Below are positions 1-8,162 of a stretch of 8,162 nucleotides of DNA, piece after piece. The notes beneath the pieces were generated by a model. It saw only the letters and a list, made by a program, of their open reading frames with translations. It searched no databases and was not told the origin of the DNA. This stretch comes from JBAVQS01 sp049694275 (GTDB lineage Bacteria > Chloroflexota > Anaerolineae > UBA4142 > SHND01). Both the position numbers and the translations under genes were made by a program. Numbering within the stretch: position 1 is the stretch's first letter; each line of letters starts with the position of its first letter. The stretch is taken from contig JBAVQS010000172.1 of NCBI GenBank assembly GCA_049694275.1, positions 1-8,162 on the forward strand, in the 5' to 3' direction.

Positions 1-333
1 CGGTGCGCGCCTCCCGACAACAAGCCGCTGCCGGGCGAATTCGCTAACTGCCGCCCCTATCTCTATCAGGAATTTGGATTGCTGCCCAACGTCAAGGTTG
101 TGATTGGCCTCGGCCAGATTGGCTTTAACGCCGCGCTCGACGTATTGCAAGCGCACGGCGTGGCGCTCCCCAAACCTCGACCCAGGTTCGGTCACAACGT
201 CCTCTACCGCATCGGCGATTATTCGGTGATCGGCACCTATCACCCCAGCCGTCAGAACACCAACACCGGCAGGCTGACCCGCCCGATGTTCGATGCGGTG
301 TTTAAAAGAGCAAGGAAAGAGCTGTCTAGTTGA
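1..333 (+). CDS. Family 5 uracil-DNA glycosylase (UDGb), C-terminal part
   Basis: This is the C-terminal 110 residues of an iron-sulfur uracil-DNA glycosylase; the start lies off the left edge. Such enzymes cut uracil, and in family 5 other deaminated bases, from DNA to begin base-excision repair. Seen directly: the fragment opens with RCAPPDNKP, a signature of the family 4/5 Fe-S enzymes. Its cysteine at visible residue 2 and a second at residue 17 have the spacing of the last two cluster ligands. The active-site loop HPSRQNTNTGRLT at residues 81-93 matches the HPSxQNTxTGxLT form of family 5 better than family 4. Family 5 proteins are usually about 220-240 residues, so roughly half is missing, including the first two cluster cysteines and the water-activating motif I. 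The stop codon overlaps the next gene's TTG start, which suggests co-transcription and translational coupling. The family 4/5 assignment is secure; family 5 is likely. Confidence 0.9.
   Translation, partial: RCAPPDNKPLPGEFANCRPYLYQEFGLLPNVKVVIGLGQIGFNAALDVLQAHGVALPKPRPRFGHNVLYRIGDYSVIGTYHPSRQNTNTGRLTRPMFDAVFKRARKELSS
312..332 (+). promoter_or_regulatory. Shine-Dalgarno and TTG start of the propeller gene
   Basis: A purine-rich AAGGAAAGA at 312-320 lies nine bases before a TTG at 330-332, and that TTG shares two bases with the upstream TGA (331-333). The next in-frame ATG, at 363, has no comparable ribosome-binding site upstream, which favours the TTG. Starting at 363 would, however, give an equally good membrane anchor beginning MLKHH, so the start stays uncertain by 11 residues. 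Confidence 0.55.
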
Positions 334-3284
334 GACCGGGTCTGACTGATGCCGTCGCGCCTATGCTTAAGCACCATCTGTTCCGAAATATCCTGACGAC
401 CTTGCTCCTGTTGGCTGCCGTCGCGCTGTCGGCATTGATCGTCGCCTCTCAGTGGTTTCCACTTGCTCCCGCTGGCGCTGGGCCTCTCGCCCGGTATGCG
501 CCGGTGCACGATGGCAGCTCGAGCCTGACGACGAGCTATGATGCTCAAGGAACCGTGCTATCCTGGATCAGCACGAACCTGCGCGTGATCCCTGTCGAAC
601 TTGCGCTGGGCGGTGATTTGCCATCCGCTCCGCGCGCGGAGATCGAGAAATTTCTACGCAAGCCGGGTGAAACCACCGTGACGGACGTGGAGGCGCTGGC
701 GCGCCTGGCAAGCGGAGAGATCTATACGAGCCAGAGCGTGCAGGTCACAGCCGCCGGCGCACTCCAACGCACAGAGTATTTATACCTGCGCGACGCGGTC
801 GGCGACTATTTGATTGCGCTCTATTCGCCGGGGGGTAACCAGGCGCTGGTTTTTGATCCGCCCGCGCTCGTGCTGCCATCCGATGTAGGGCCAAAGCGCG
901 CCTGGAGCACGCAGGGCGTGTGGGGCAATCTGGATTACGTATGGCGCGCCCGCGTGCTTGACGCCAAGCCTTTTGCAAACGAATTGGGCAAATGGAACGA
1001 CTGTCTATTGATCGAGACCACGACGACGTACTCGCGACAGGCGTACAAGAACGAATCAACCGATCGGTCCTGGTACTGCGAGTCCGCTGGCGTGGTGACA
1101 AGTCAGGAATTTGCAGCGGATGGCGCGATGACCGCGCACAGTGTAACGGTTCCGGCAGGCGGCGTCATTCCCAATGTTCCGGCGCATGTGCCCGCCGCCG
1201 CGACGACTTTCACTCCGACGCAGGCCGTTTCCAGCGCCTGGCAGCTCTCAACGCTCGCGCGGCTGGGGCGTATTGTCGACGCGGGCGAGAATACGATTCC
1301 ACCCACATGGATTCCGACCGATCCGCCGCTGGTCCTGGCGGCGAGTAACGATCAGGATCTCGTCGCGTATGACCTGCAGGGCGGGGGCTGGCGTTTTCAT
1401 ACGGGCGGCGTCATCTTTGGCCCTCCGGCGTTTGACGCGGCGCGTGGGCGCATTTATTTCGGATCGAGCGACAAACGGCTCTATGCCGTGGACACCCGGG
1501 GTCTGTTCCTTTGGGCCTTTTCAACCGGCGATAATGTCGCCGGCCGCCCCGTCGTCATGGGCGGCACCGTCGTATTCGGCAGCGAAGACCGGAATGTGTA
1601 CGGCGTGGACGCCGATTCGGGCCGAATGCGGTGGAGGATGCGCACAAACGGCCCCGTCGTCTCTTCGCCGGCTGCATCGGGGTCGCTGGTCGTGATTGGC
1701 TCGGATGATGGGACTGTGTACGGCATTGACGTGGCGACGCCCAAATTGGCCTGGCAGTTCGGCACAGGCGGCGCGGTCGAAGCGCCCGTCGTGATGGGGG
1801 AACAGGTCGCGTACATTGCGAGCCGTGATGGCAATGTCTATGCACTCGATGCCGCCAGCGGCCAGCCGATTTGGAGCGTGAACATCGGCAACCGTGTCGT
1901 GCTACGGAGCGCGCCCGCGCTGAGCGCCGACTATCTTTATGTGACCGATGGTGATGGACAACTGACGGCGATTGAGCGACGGACGGGAAAAATTGCACGG
2001 CGAAACAGTCAAGCCGTCTATGTGGGGACGCCGGCGGTTGTCGGCGACGCGGTGATTGTCTCCGGGGCAGATGGCCGGGTCTATCAGTTGAGCCTCGATC
2101 TCGTTTCACAAAGCACCTGGCGCGCCACAGACGAGGGCGCGAAATTTATTTTCGGCCCGGTGTCCGGCGGCGACGCATTATGGCTGGGCGACAATCTTGG
2201 CTATGTGCGACGGCTTGGGCGTCTCACCGCGCCCACAGCGCTCACGTCCCTGTGGACGCATTCGAATCAAGCGGGGAATTTTACGACCACGCCGGCGCTC
2301 TATCAGGACCAGGTGATTGCACTCGACGAGAGCAACAAACTCTACCGGATCGATCCCTTGACCGGCCGTGCGCAAGATTTGGCGCAGCTCGACAACAACC
2401 CCCGAACGTTCAAGCCAGCGCCGGTAGTCGCGGGCAATACGCTGCTCACGGTGATCAATGACAAACTGTATGCGACGGACCTCCGTGACGGCAAATTGCT
2501 CTGGACTTTTCCGGGCAGCGGGGTGAGCCTATTCCCGGTCCTCGTTGCGAATGACACGGTGTTGTGGCTCACGCGTTCGGTGGCGCTAGATAACGCGCCG
2601 GGCGTGTTGCAGGCGCTGAATATCGCCACCGGCGCGCCACGTTGGACGGCAACCCTGGGCGTCATTCCCTACACCGGCGGAATCGTCGCTCGAAATGGAA
2701 TCGTTTATATCAACACCCCACCGACGGCATTCGATCTGGCGACTGGCAAACAGTTATGGGCCAGCCCACTGACCGGTTTTGGCCTGGGTGGTCCCGTGTT
2801 GAATACACAAGGCGATGAGTTGTTTTCTGCCTTTACGGATGGCGCGAAAATGTGGATTCTAGCTCTTGCGCCGCGCGATGGAAGCATCCAATGGCAGGCT
2901 GAGATTCAGCAACAGCGAGTCAGCCCGTTCGAATCGCTGTGGGTAAGCGGCGACCTGGTGATCGCGTCGTTATCCGGTTCTGCTGCCGGCGCCGGCGGTG
3001 TGATCGCGTTCGACGCGGCGAGCGGCCAGCTCCGTTGGCGGTATGCGTCGCCGGTCACGCGCGTGGGCAGCCTTCTGGTAGAGCGCGGCCGGGTCTGGTT
3101 TCTGCTTCAGGATGGTCAGGCGCTCGCATTGGATGCCCAGACTGGCAAACTCTCGGCGTCTTACCGGGATATTGAAATGAATCTGGATGAGCTGGGCGCA
3201 TTCGCACACCCGGTACTGTTGAATGGCGTGCTCGTCGCGCCGCAGGGCTACCGGGTGACCGGATTGGCTGTGACGGACCAATGA
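330..3284 (+). CDS. Membrane-anchored PQQ/BamB-like beta-propeller protein
   Basis: This 984-residue protein probably sits outside the cytoplasmic membrane on a single N-terminal anchor. Basic residues at 14-19 precede a hydrophobic segment at about 20-40, giving an N-in, C-out arrangement. There is no lipobox cysteine. Residues about 50-300 form a beta-rich domain I cannot name, with only two cysteines, C225 and C250, that could pair. From about 335 to the end there are some 15 repeats spaced 39-48 residues apart, of the type VYALDAASGQPIW (around 503-515) or LYATDLRDGKLLW (713-725). These are PQQ-binding-like (PF13360/BamB-like) propeller blades, enough for two seven- or eight-bladed propellers. 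Such repeats usually form binding or scaffold surfaces. No catalytic dehydrogenase features are evident, so enzymatic PQQ use is unproven. The gene overlaps both neighbours by four bases, which suggests an operon and work with the polytopic protein downstream. The fold is confident; the role is unknown. Confidence 0.85.
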   Translation: MRPGLTDAVAPMLKHHLFRNILTTLLLLAAVALSALIVASQWFPLAPAGAGPLARYAPVHDGSSSLTTSYDAQGTVLSWISTNLRVIPVELALGGDLPSAPRAEIEKFLRKPGETTVTDVEALARLASGEIYTSQSVQVTAAGALQRTEYLYLRDAVGDYLIALYSPGGNQALVFDPPALVLPSDVGPKRAWSTQGVWGNLDYVWRARVLDAKPFANELGKWNDCLLIETTTTYSRQAYKNESTDRSWYCESAGVVTSQEFAADGAMTAHSVTVPAGGVIPNVPAHVPAAATTFTPTQAVSSAWQLSTLARLGRIVDAGENTIPPTWIPTDPPLVLAASNDQDLVAYDLQGGGWRFHTGGVIFGPPAFDAARGRIYFGSSDKRLYAVDTRGLFLWAFSTGDNVAGRPVVMGGTVVFGSEDRNVYGVDADSGRMRWRMRTNGPVVSSPAASGSLVVIGSDDGTVYGIDVATPKLAWQFGTGGAVEAPVVMGEQVAYIASRDGNVYALDAASGQPIWSVNIGNRVVLRSAPALSADYLYVTDGDGQLTAIERRTGKIARRNSQAVYVGTPAVVGDAVIVSGADGRVYQLSLDLVSQSTWRATDEGAKFIFGPVSGGDALWLGDNLGYVRRLGRLTAPTALTSLWTHSNQAGNFTTTPALYQDQVIALDESNKLYRIDPLTGRAQDLAQLDNNPRTFKPAPVVAGNTLLTVINDKLYATDLRDGKLLWTFPGSGVSLFPVLVANDTVLWLTRSVALDNAPGVLQALNIATGAPRWTATLGVIPYTGGIVARNGIVYINTPPTAFDLATGKQLWASPLTGFGLGGPVLNTQGDELFSAFTDGAKMWILALAPRDGSIQWQAEIQQQRVSPFESLWVSGDLVIASLSGSAAGAGGVIAFDAASGQLRWRYASPVTRVGSLLVERGRVWFLLQDGQALALDAQTGKLSASYRDIEMNLDELGAFAHPVLLNGVLVAPQGYRVTGLAVTDQ

Positions 3285-5155
3285 AAAACGCGACCCGGGA
3301 TTCCTTTCAACGCTGGCGCCCCACGCGACAAACCTTTGTCGCATTCGCCGGCCTGCTTTCGGCTCTCACTTTCGGGGCAGTGCGTGATTTTGTGTGGCGC
3401 GATTTGCGTGAGGGGCTAATCAGCCTGCGGGGGCTGGCGTGGACAACACGGTTCCTCATCCTGCTAGGATTCGGGTTGCTCTTGACCATGCTTGGCGCGC
3501 TCTTGTTCAGCGACGCATGGCGTGCGAACGCAGATCTGCTGGCGCTATCCACCGATCTCAACACTGTTGGGCGCGGCGCACTCTTACCCACCGCGCTCGC
3601 GCCGCTGACCCTGTTGCTCCTGGCCGTGGCATGGAGTTTTGCGCTGGCGGGTGTGTTGCACGCGCTGCCGCTGTTACGAATCATTGTGCTGCTGCTGTAT
3701 GAATTGACTGCCGCCACCTGGCTCAGCCTGGCGCTTGGGCAGGGATTGAGTGGGATGCTCAACGCGGGCGCGCTAGGGTTGGCGCTGGCGCTGCTGGCGG
3801 CCATACCGCTTTTTTTCGCGGCGCGCTGGCGAGCGCCGGCGCAGCCGCCGGGCGAATTTGCTTTCCTACTCCTCACCAGCGCGACGACGCTGGCGGCCGC
3901 GCACGCGCTCACCGCAGCCGATCAGTCGGGCATCCCGCTGGACATTGTGACTCTCGAAAGTAATCTGGGTTTCCTCGGTGGATTCATCACGCCGCTGCTC
4001 CTGCTCATCGGCGTAGAAATTGCAGACTTTGCGCGCGAGGCTGCAACGTGGACGACGGAGTTGATTACTCTGCGCCTGCCACGCGCGGCGACCCTGTTCG
4101 CGCTGCTGGGGTTGGTGGTCTGGCGCGCTCAGCAAGTGTTTGCCGAAGTCGTTCAGCGCGTGCAGCTCAATGGCTGGCAGGCCGAATGGTCTCAATACCT
4201 CGGCGCGTTTGGCGAGGTGTGCCTCATCGGCGTTATCTGGCTGCTCGTCAAACGTCTCGATCCAACGGGTGCCGAATTGAATGCGCGCAAAATCGGTCAA
4301 GCGCTCGCGCGCGTCTCGCTGCCATTGATCCTGTTCTATAGCGGCGTTGCGCTTGTGACCTTTGTGCTGCTTGATTTCGCGGCCGCTTTGCCCCAGGTCG
4401 GTATTGGATTGCCGTTGCAAGAAGACCTGGTTCGAATCGCGAGCCGGATGGAGCAGTTGCTCAGCGATCCATGGCATTTGCTGATTATCGTGCTGGCCTC
4501 GTTGGCCGGTGGGGTATTGGCGCGACGGGGTCAGGCCGCGCCGGGCTTGTATCTTGCGATGTTTGGAGCGGTCAATCTGTGGGGCTATTTGACCACGCCG
4601 GGCAATGCGCTGAGTCTGGTCAGCTGGTATGGCCCGGAACCGTTAGATTTTGGACTCGTCGTAATCCTCTTGCTGTTCGCCCTGTCGTGGGTGATACGGA
4701 GACAATTGACCGCGGTACGAGTGGGGAGTTTAATCTTTTTGCTCTTGCTTACACTGCTATTGCGACAAACGGATTTTATCGCAAACCGCTTTAGTCCATT
4801 TCTGTCCGTCGCCGGCGTCGGGTTTATCGCGTTCGGCGTCGCGTGGGACGCTCTGACGGCGGGTTCGTGGACGAACCAGGGGACGCCGGGGCTGCCACGC
4901 ACCAGTCGCATTCTGCTCTATCTGGGTTACATCTTGCTGACGGTTACACTGGTCAATTGGGCGCTCACCTCTCACAACCTGACCATGTTGGGTCAATTGA
5001 CTGGAGAAATTGCCATCTCCGGATTGAACGGCTTGGGACGCCCGCTCCTGTACACCGTTTTTGCCGTGACTCTGGCGACGCCTCACCCCACTGGTTCTGT
5101 GTTACCCGCCGCGGAAGCGCTCGAAACCAAGAGTGATGAGCGTGCCTGGCCTTAG
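3281..5155 (+). CDS. Polytopic membrane protein of unknown function
   Basis: I do not recognise this 624-residue protein. It is dominated by hydrophobic segments, at roughly residues 18-34, 57-76, 104-126, 130-152, 162-181, 192-210, 228-248, 267-281, 308-323, 347-367, 398-414, 421-436, 457-471, 480-495, 506-525, 543-562 and 585-600. About 14-16 of these probably span the membrane. The basic N-terminus (R6, R11, R13, R16) suggests it lies in the cytoplasm, and a hydrophilic tail covers about 601-624. Larger soluble loops lie near 285-305 and 325-345. No ATPase, glycosyltransferase, protease or transporter signature is visible. Its ATG shares the ATGA overlap with the end of the propeller gene, so synthesis of the two is probably coupled and the products may form a complex, the propeller outside the membrane. 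It could be a transporter, a polymer-handling protein or a scaffold; the sequence does not decide. Its stop overlaps that of mutM on the other strand. Confidence 0.75.
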   Translation: MKNATRDSFQRWRPTRQTFVAFAGLLSALTFGAVRDFVWRDLREGLISLRGLAWTTRFLILLGFGLLLTMLGALLFSDAWRANADLLALSTDLNTVGRGALLPTALAPLTLLLLAVAWSFALAGVLHALPLLRIIVLLLYELTAATWLSLALGQGLSGMLNAGALGLALALLAAIPLFFAARWRAPAQPPGEFAFLLLTSATTLAAAHALTAADQSGIPLDIVTLESNLGFLGGFITPLLLLIGVEIADFAREAATWTTELITLRLPRAATLFALLGLVVWRAQQVFAEVVQRVQLNGWQAEWSQYLGAFGEVCLIGVIWLLVKRLDPTGAELNARKIGQALARVSLPLILFYSGVALVTFVLLDFAAALPQVGIGLPLQEDLVRIASRMEQLLSDPWHLLIIVLASLAGGVLARRGQAAPGLYLAMFGAVNLWGYLTTPGNALSLVSWYGPEPLDFGLVVILLLFALSWVIRRQLTAVRVGSLIFLLLLTLLLRQTDFIANRFSPFLSVAGVGFIAFGVAWDALTAGSWTNQGTPGLPRTSRILLYLGYILLTVTLVNWALTSHNLTMLGQLTGEIAISGLNGLGRPLLYTVFAVTLATPHPTGSVLPAAEALETKSDERAWP

Positions 5156-6081
5156 CCATCCAATTTTTGACAATTCGGGCAATAGTGCGTTCCCCGTTGC
5201 CCGACCACCGTTTTGATGATTGGCGTCCCGCAGCGATAGCACGGCTCGCCGGTTCTTCCCACCGCGCGCAAATCTTCCTGAAACTGGCCGCTCATCCCAT
5301 TAATGCGCTTGTAGGTAATGTCGATGCTCGTCCCCCCGACGCCGATGGCTTTTTTGAGCACGCGGCGGATCGCGGTATAGAGCACGCCGATCTCTGCGTC
5401 ACTCAATGTCGAGACCTCGCGCAGAGGATGAATGCGCGCATACCAGAGGGACTCGTCGGCATAGATATTGCCCACACCCGCGATGAATGACTGGTTGAGA
5501 AGCAGCGGTTTGATGCGCCCCTTGTGCTGGCGGATGCGCTGGGCGAACTCTTTTTTTGTGATCTCGAACGGTTCGGGGCCAAGCTTGCCGGTGACGATCT
5601 CGGGATCATTCACCAGCCACATGCGGCCAAACTTGCGCGGGTCGCGAAAGCGAAGCTCGCGCCCATCGTCCAACTGCAAGGCGACATGCACGTGCTTGTC
5701 GCGCTTTTCCTCCGGTTGGTGAAAGCGAAAGCCGCCGGTCATGCGGAGATGAACAAGCAGATATCGGGTCGGATCGTCAGATGGTTGGCTAGTCGTATAG
5801 TCGGACGGCGGTTCGGCTGCTCTGCGACTAGCAAGAGTCCCCGTGGGACGATTGTCCGTCTGCGGTCGTCCGCCTTCCGTCGCCTCCAGCACAAACACCA
5901 GATACTTGCCGCGCCGGTTGATCTCGCGAATTCGGTAGCCGACGATCTCGCGCGTAAAGACGCGCATCGACGGTTGTGCGATGGTGCGGCGCCAGTGGAC
6001 GGCGGCCGCGGTAATGGCATGGCCGACCAAATGGGGGCGCAGGTCGCGAACAGTCGTTTCGACTTCGGGTAATTCAGGCAT
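5152..6081 (-). CDS. mutM: Formamidopyrimidine-DNA glycosylase (Fpg/MutM)
   Basis: This bifunctional glycosylase/AP lyase removes 8-oxoguanine and formamidopyrimidines from DNA. The start at 6081 gives MPELPEVETT, the family N-terminus: the proline after Met is the Schiff-base nucleophile and E3 follows. The upstream in-frame start at 6138 would bury that essential proline, so it is rejected. Other landmarks are K59 in RRGKYL, the void-filling triad M114 (HLRMTG), R149 and F151 (DPRKFG), the helix-two-turn-helix region around AGVGNIYADESL (201-212), and a complete zinc finger C281-x2-C284 ... C301-x2-C304. The product is 309 residues against about 270 in E. coli. The excess is a ~38-residue Pro/Ser/Thr/Asp-rich insertion at about 68-105, between K59 and M114. 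HLRMTG has Arg where E. coli has Gly. All catalytic residues are intact, so the enzyme is probably active. It starts one base after the dehydrogenase stop and is probably co-transcribed with it. Confidence 0.96.
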   Translation of the reverse strand: MPELPEVETTVRDLRPHLVGHAITAAAVHWRRTIAQPSMRVFTREIVGYRIREINRRGKYLVFVLEATEGGRPQTDNRPTGTLASRRAAEPPSDYTTSQPSDDPTRYLLVHLRMTGGFRFHQPEEKRDKHVHVALQLDDGRELRFRDPRKFGRMWLVNDPEIVTGKLGPEPFEITKKEFAQRIRQHKGRIKPLLLNQSFIAGVGNIYADESLWYARIHPLREVSTLSDAEIGVLYTAIRRVLKKAIGVGGTSIDITYKRINGMSGQFQEDLRAVGRTGEPCYRCGTPIIKTVVGQRGTHYCPNCQKLDG

Positions 6082-8162
6082 ACTATTTTCCGTTGACCTC
6101 GACATTCGCCAACGCTTCGAGCGCCTTGACGAGCGCATGGTTGCCTTCGTCGCCGAGGCCGCGCGTCTCGACCGCTTGATAGAGCTGGTGAGTGAGAGCA
6201 GCGCCGGGGAGGGGCAGGTTCAACTGGCGTGCGGCGTCGAGCACGAGGCGCAGGTCCTTTTGCTGGAGTTTGACCATAAAGCCGGGAGAGAAATCGCGCT
6301 TGATGATCTTGGGCGCGAGATTCTGAAAAGCCCACGAGTTCCCGGCGCCCCCCTGGATAGCCTGCATCACCCTGGTGGGATCTGCGCCGGCTTTGCTCGC
6401 GAACAGCAGCGCTTCGCTGATTGCGAGGTTGTGGAGTGAGACGGCAATCTGGTTTGCCAGCTTGCAGACCTGGCCCATGCCGTTCGGACCGATATGGGTG
6501 ATGGTCTTGCCCATCGCCATGAGCGCCGGGCGCGCTTGCTCCAGCGCCACGGTCTCGCCGCCCACCATGATCGAGAGCGTCCCCTCGATGGCGCCCTTTT
6601 CACCGCCGCTCACCGGCGCGTCCAGCATCTGTACCCCTTTCGCCTTGAGCATCTCTGCAATCTCGCGGGTGACCTGGGGCGAGATGGTGCTCATATCGAC
6701 GACGACCGCGCCGGCGTGCACTCCCTGAATAACCCCGTTCGCGCCCAGGATGACCTCGCGCACATCCGGTGAATCGGTGACGATGGTCACGATAATATCC
6801 GATTTTTCAGCGACCTCGCGCGGCGATGCCGCAACCTGTGCGCCGAGCTGCGCCAGTTCGTCCGTGCGTGTGTGCGTCCGGTTGTAAACCGTCAACGGAA
6901 AGCCTGCCTTGAGCAGGTTCTTTGCCATCGGCCGGCCCATAATGCCCAGCCCGATCAATCCAACGCGTGTTTCGCTCATAAAGACTCCAATCGATAGGGG
7001 ATAAGCGTGCCGGCAGATTGTACCAGAACATCAAGCTCGTCGCAAGCACGCAAGGCAGAGCGACCGCAGCCATCCGTGAACTTGTATGATGGGCTATGCA
7101 CCGGTGAATGCACCCTAGTGTGGGCGCTGTTGGTTATCCGGGCTCGGACACGGGGTGGTAGACCCGCACCACGCGGGGGAGCAGGGCTGTGGTCACCTCA
7201 TAGTTGATCGTCCCTGCAAGTTGCGCCACCGCTTCGGCGCGAATCTCTTCCTGACCCTGCCGGCCGACGATCACCACCTCGTCGTCTTGCTGCACCCCTG
7301 GAATGTCACTCACATCCACGACGACCTGGTCCATACAGACCCGTCCGATTATGGGCGCACGCCGACCCCGGATGAGCACACTCCCCTGGTTTGAGAGGAT
7401 GCGGTGCAGGCCGTCGCCATAGCCGGCGGGCACGAGGGCTGCCCGGATCGGATGCGGCGCAATGTAGGTGCGACCATAGCTCACCGACGCGCCCGCCCGC
7501 AGGTCGCGGACCCGACTCACGGTGCTTTTCAAAATGAGCGCCGGGCGAATTTCGAACGGCGGGGCCCATTCGTCGGAAGGATGGAGGCCATACATGGCAA
7601 TGCCAGGCCGAACGGCATCGAAATGCGCCTCGGGCAACCGCATCGTGGCCGCGCTGTTGGCAGCATGGACGAGTGGGACCGAAATGCCCTTTTCCTTCAA
7701 CTCGTCCAGCACCCGGCGAAACAGGGCCAACTGCTCGCGGGCGTAGGTCTCATCGGCGCTATCGGCCGTCGCAAAATGGGTATAAATGCCTTCGAGCTGT
7801 AACCCGGGCGTCCGGCGGAGAGTTTGTGCGAATGCCGCTGCCTCTTCCGGCAGCACTCCGTAGCGCCCCATTCCGGTATCCACCTTGATGTGGAGCGGTG
7901 CGATGATATTCATCTCTGTGGCACAAGCGGCAAGCGCCTCGGCAAATTCAACGGTAATCACCGTCGGGGTGAGCGCCAGCCGCGCGGTCGCGCCGGCGCC
8001 GCTCGGCGGGATATAGCCCATCACCAGAATCGGCGCCGTGATGCCCGCGTCCCGTAGTTCCTGGCCTTCCAGCAGGCGGTGAACGGCCAGTCGGGTCGCG
8101 CCGGCGGCTAACGCGGTCCGGGCGACTGCGACCGCGCCGTGCCCGTACGCGTTCGCCTTGAC

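Overview
The window is gene-dense, GC-rich bacterial DNA with five protein genes and one long gap of about 150 bases. No rRNA, tRNA, CRISPR array, transposase or phage gene is visible. The style (GC-rich, a TTG start, tight overlaps, a family 5 uracil-DNA glycosylase, long PQQ-type propeller proteins, and a repeat-like Pro/Ser/Thr/Asp-rich linker inside a housekeeping enzyme) suggests Chloroflexota (Anaerolineae-like) or a similar environmental lineage. That placement is inference only.

Left half, plus strand: the window opens inside the 3' half of a family 5 uracil-DNA glycosylase gene (1-333). It overlaps, by TTGA, a 984-residue membrane-anchored protein (330-3284) with a novel-looking N-terminal domain and about 15 PQQ/BamB-type beta-propeller repeats. 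That gene overlaps, by ATGA, a 624-residue protein with some 14-16 membrane segments that I do not recognise (3281-5155). The three genes look like one transcript. The propeller and polytopic proteins are the least explained part of the window and probably work together at the cell envelope.

Right half, minus strand: reading right to left, an alanine racemase gene whose first ~37 codons lie outside the window (8162-7134) is followed by a 154-base gap. The gap holds a good sigma70-type promoter and a Shine-Dalgarno site for a tartronate-semialdehyde-reductase-like dehydrogenase (6979-6083). One base later comes formamidopyrimidine-DNA glycosylase mutM (6081-5152). The mutM product carries a ~38-residue low-complexity insertion relative to the E. 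coli enzyme. The stop codons of mutM and the polytopic gene overlap tail to tail in four bases (5152-5155), with no convincing terminator between the two converging transcripts.

Functionally the window mixes base-excision repair (uracil and oxidised-purine glycosylases), cell-wall precursor supply (D-alanine), small-acid metabolism (tartronate semialdehyde to glycerate, or a related beta-hydroxyacid) and an uncharacterised envelope protein pair. No defence system or clearly new catalytic system is visible. The best leads are the propeller/membrane pair and the mutM insertion.
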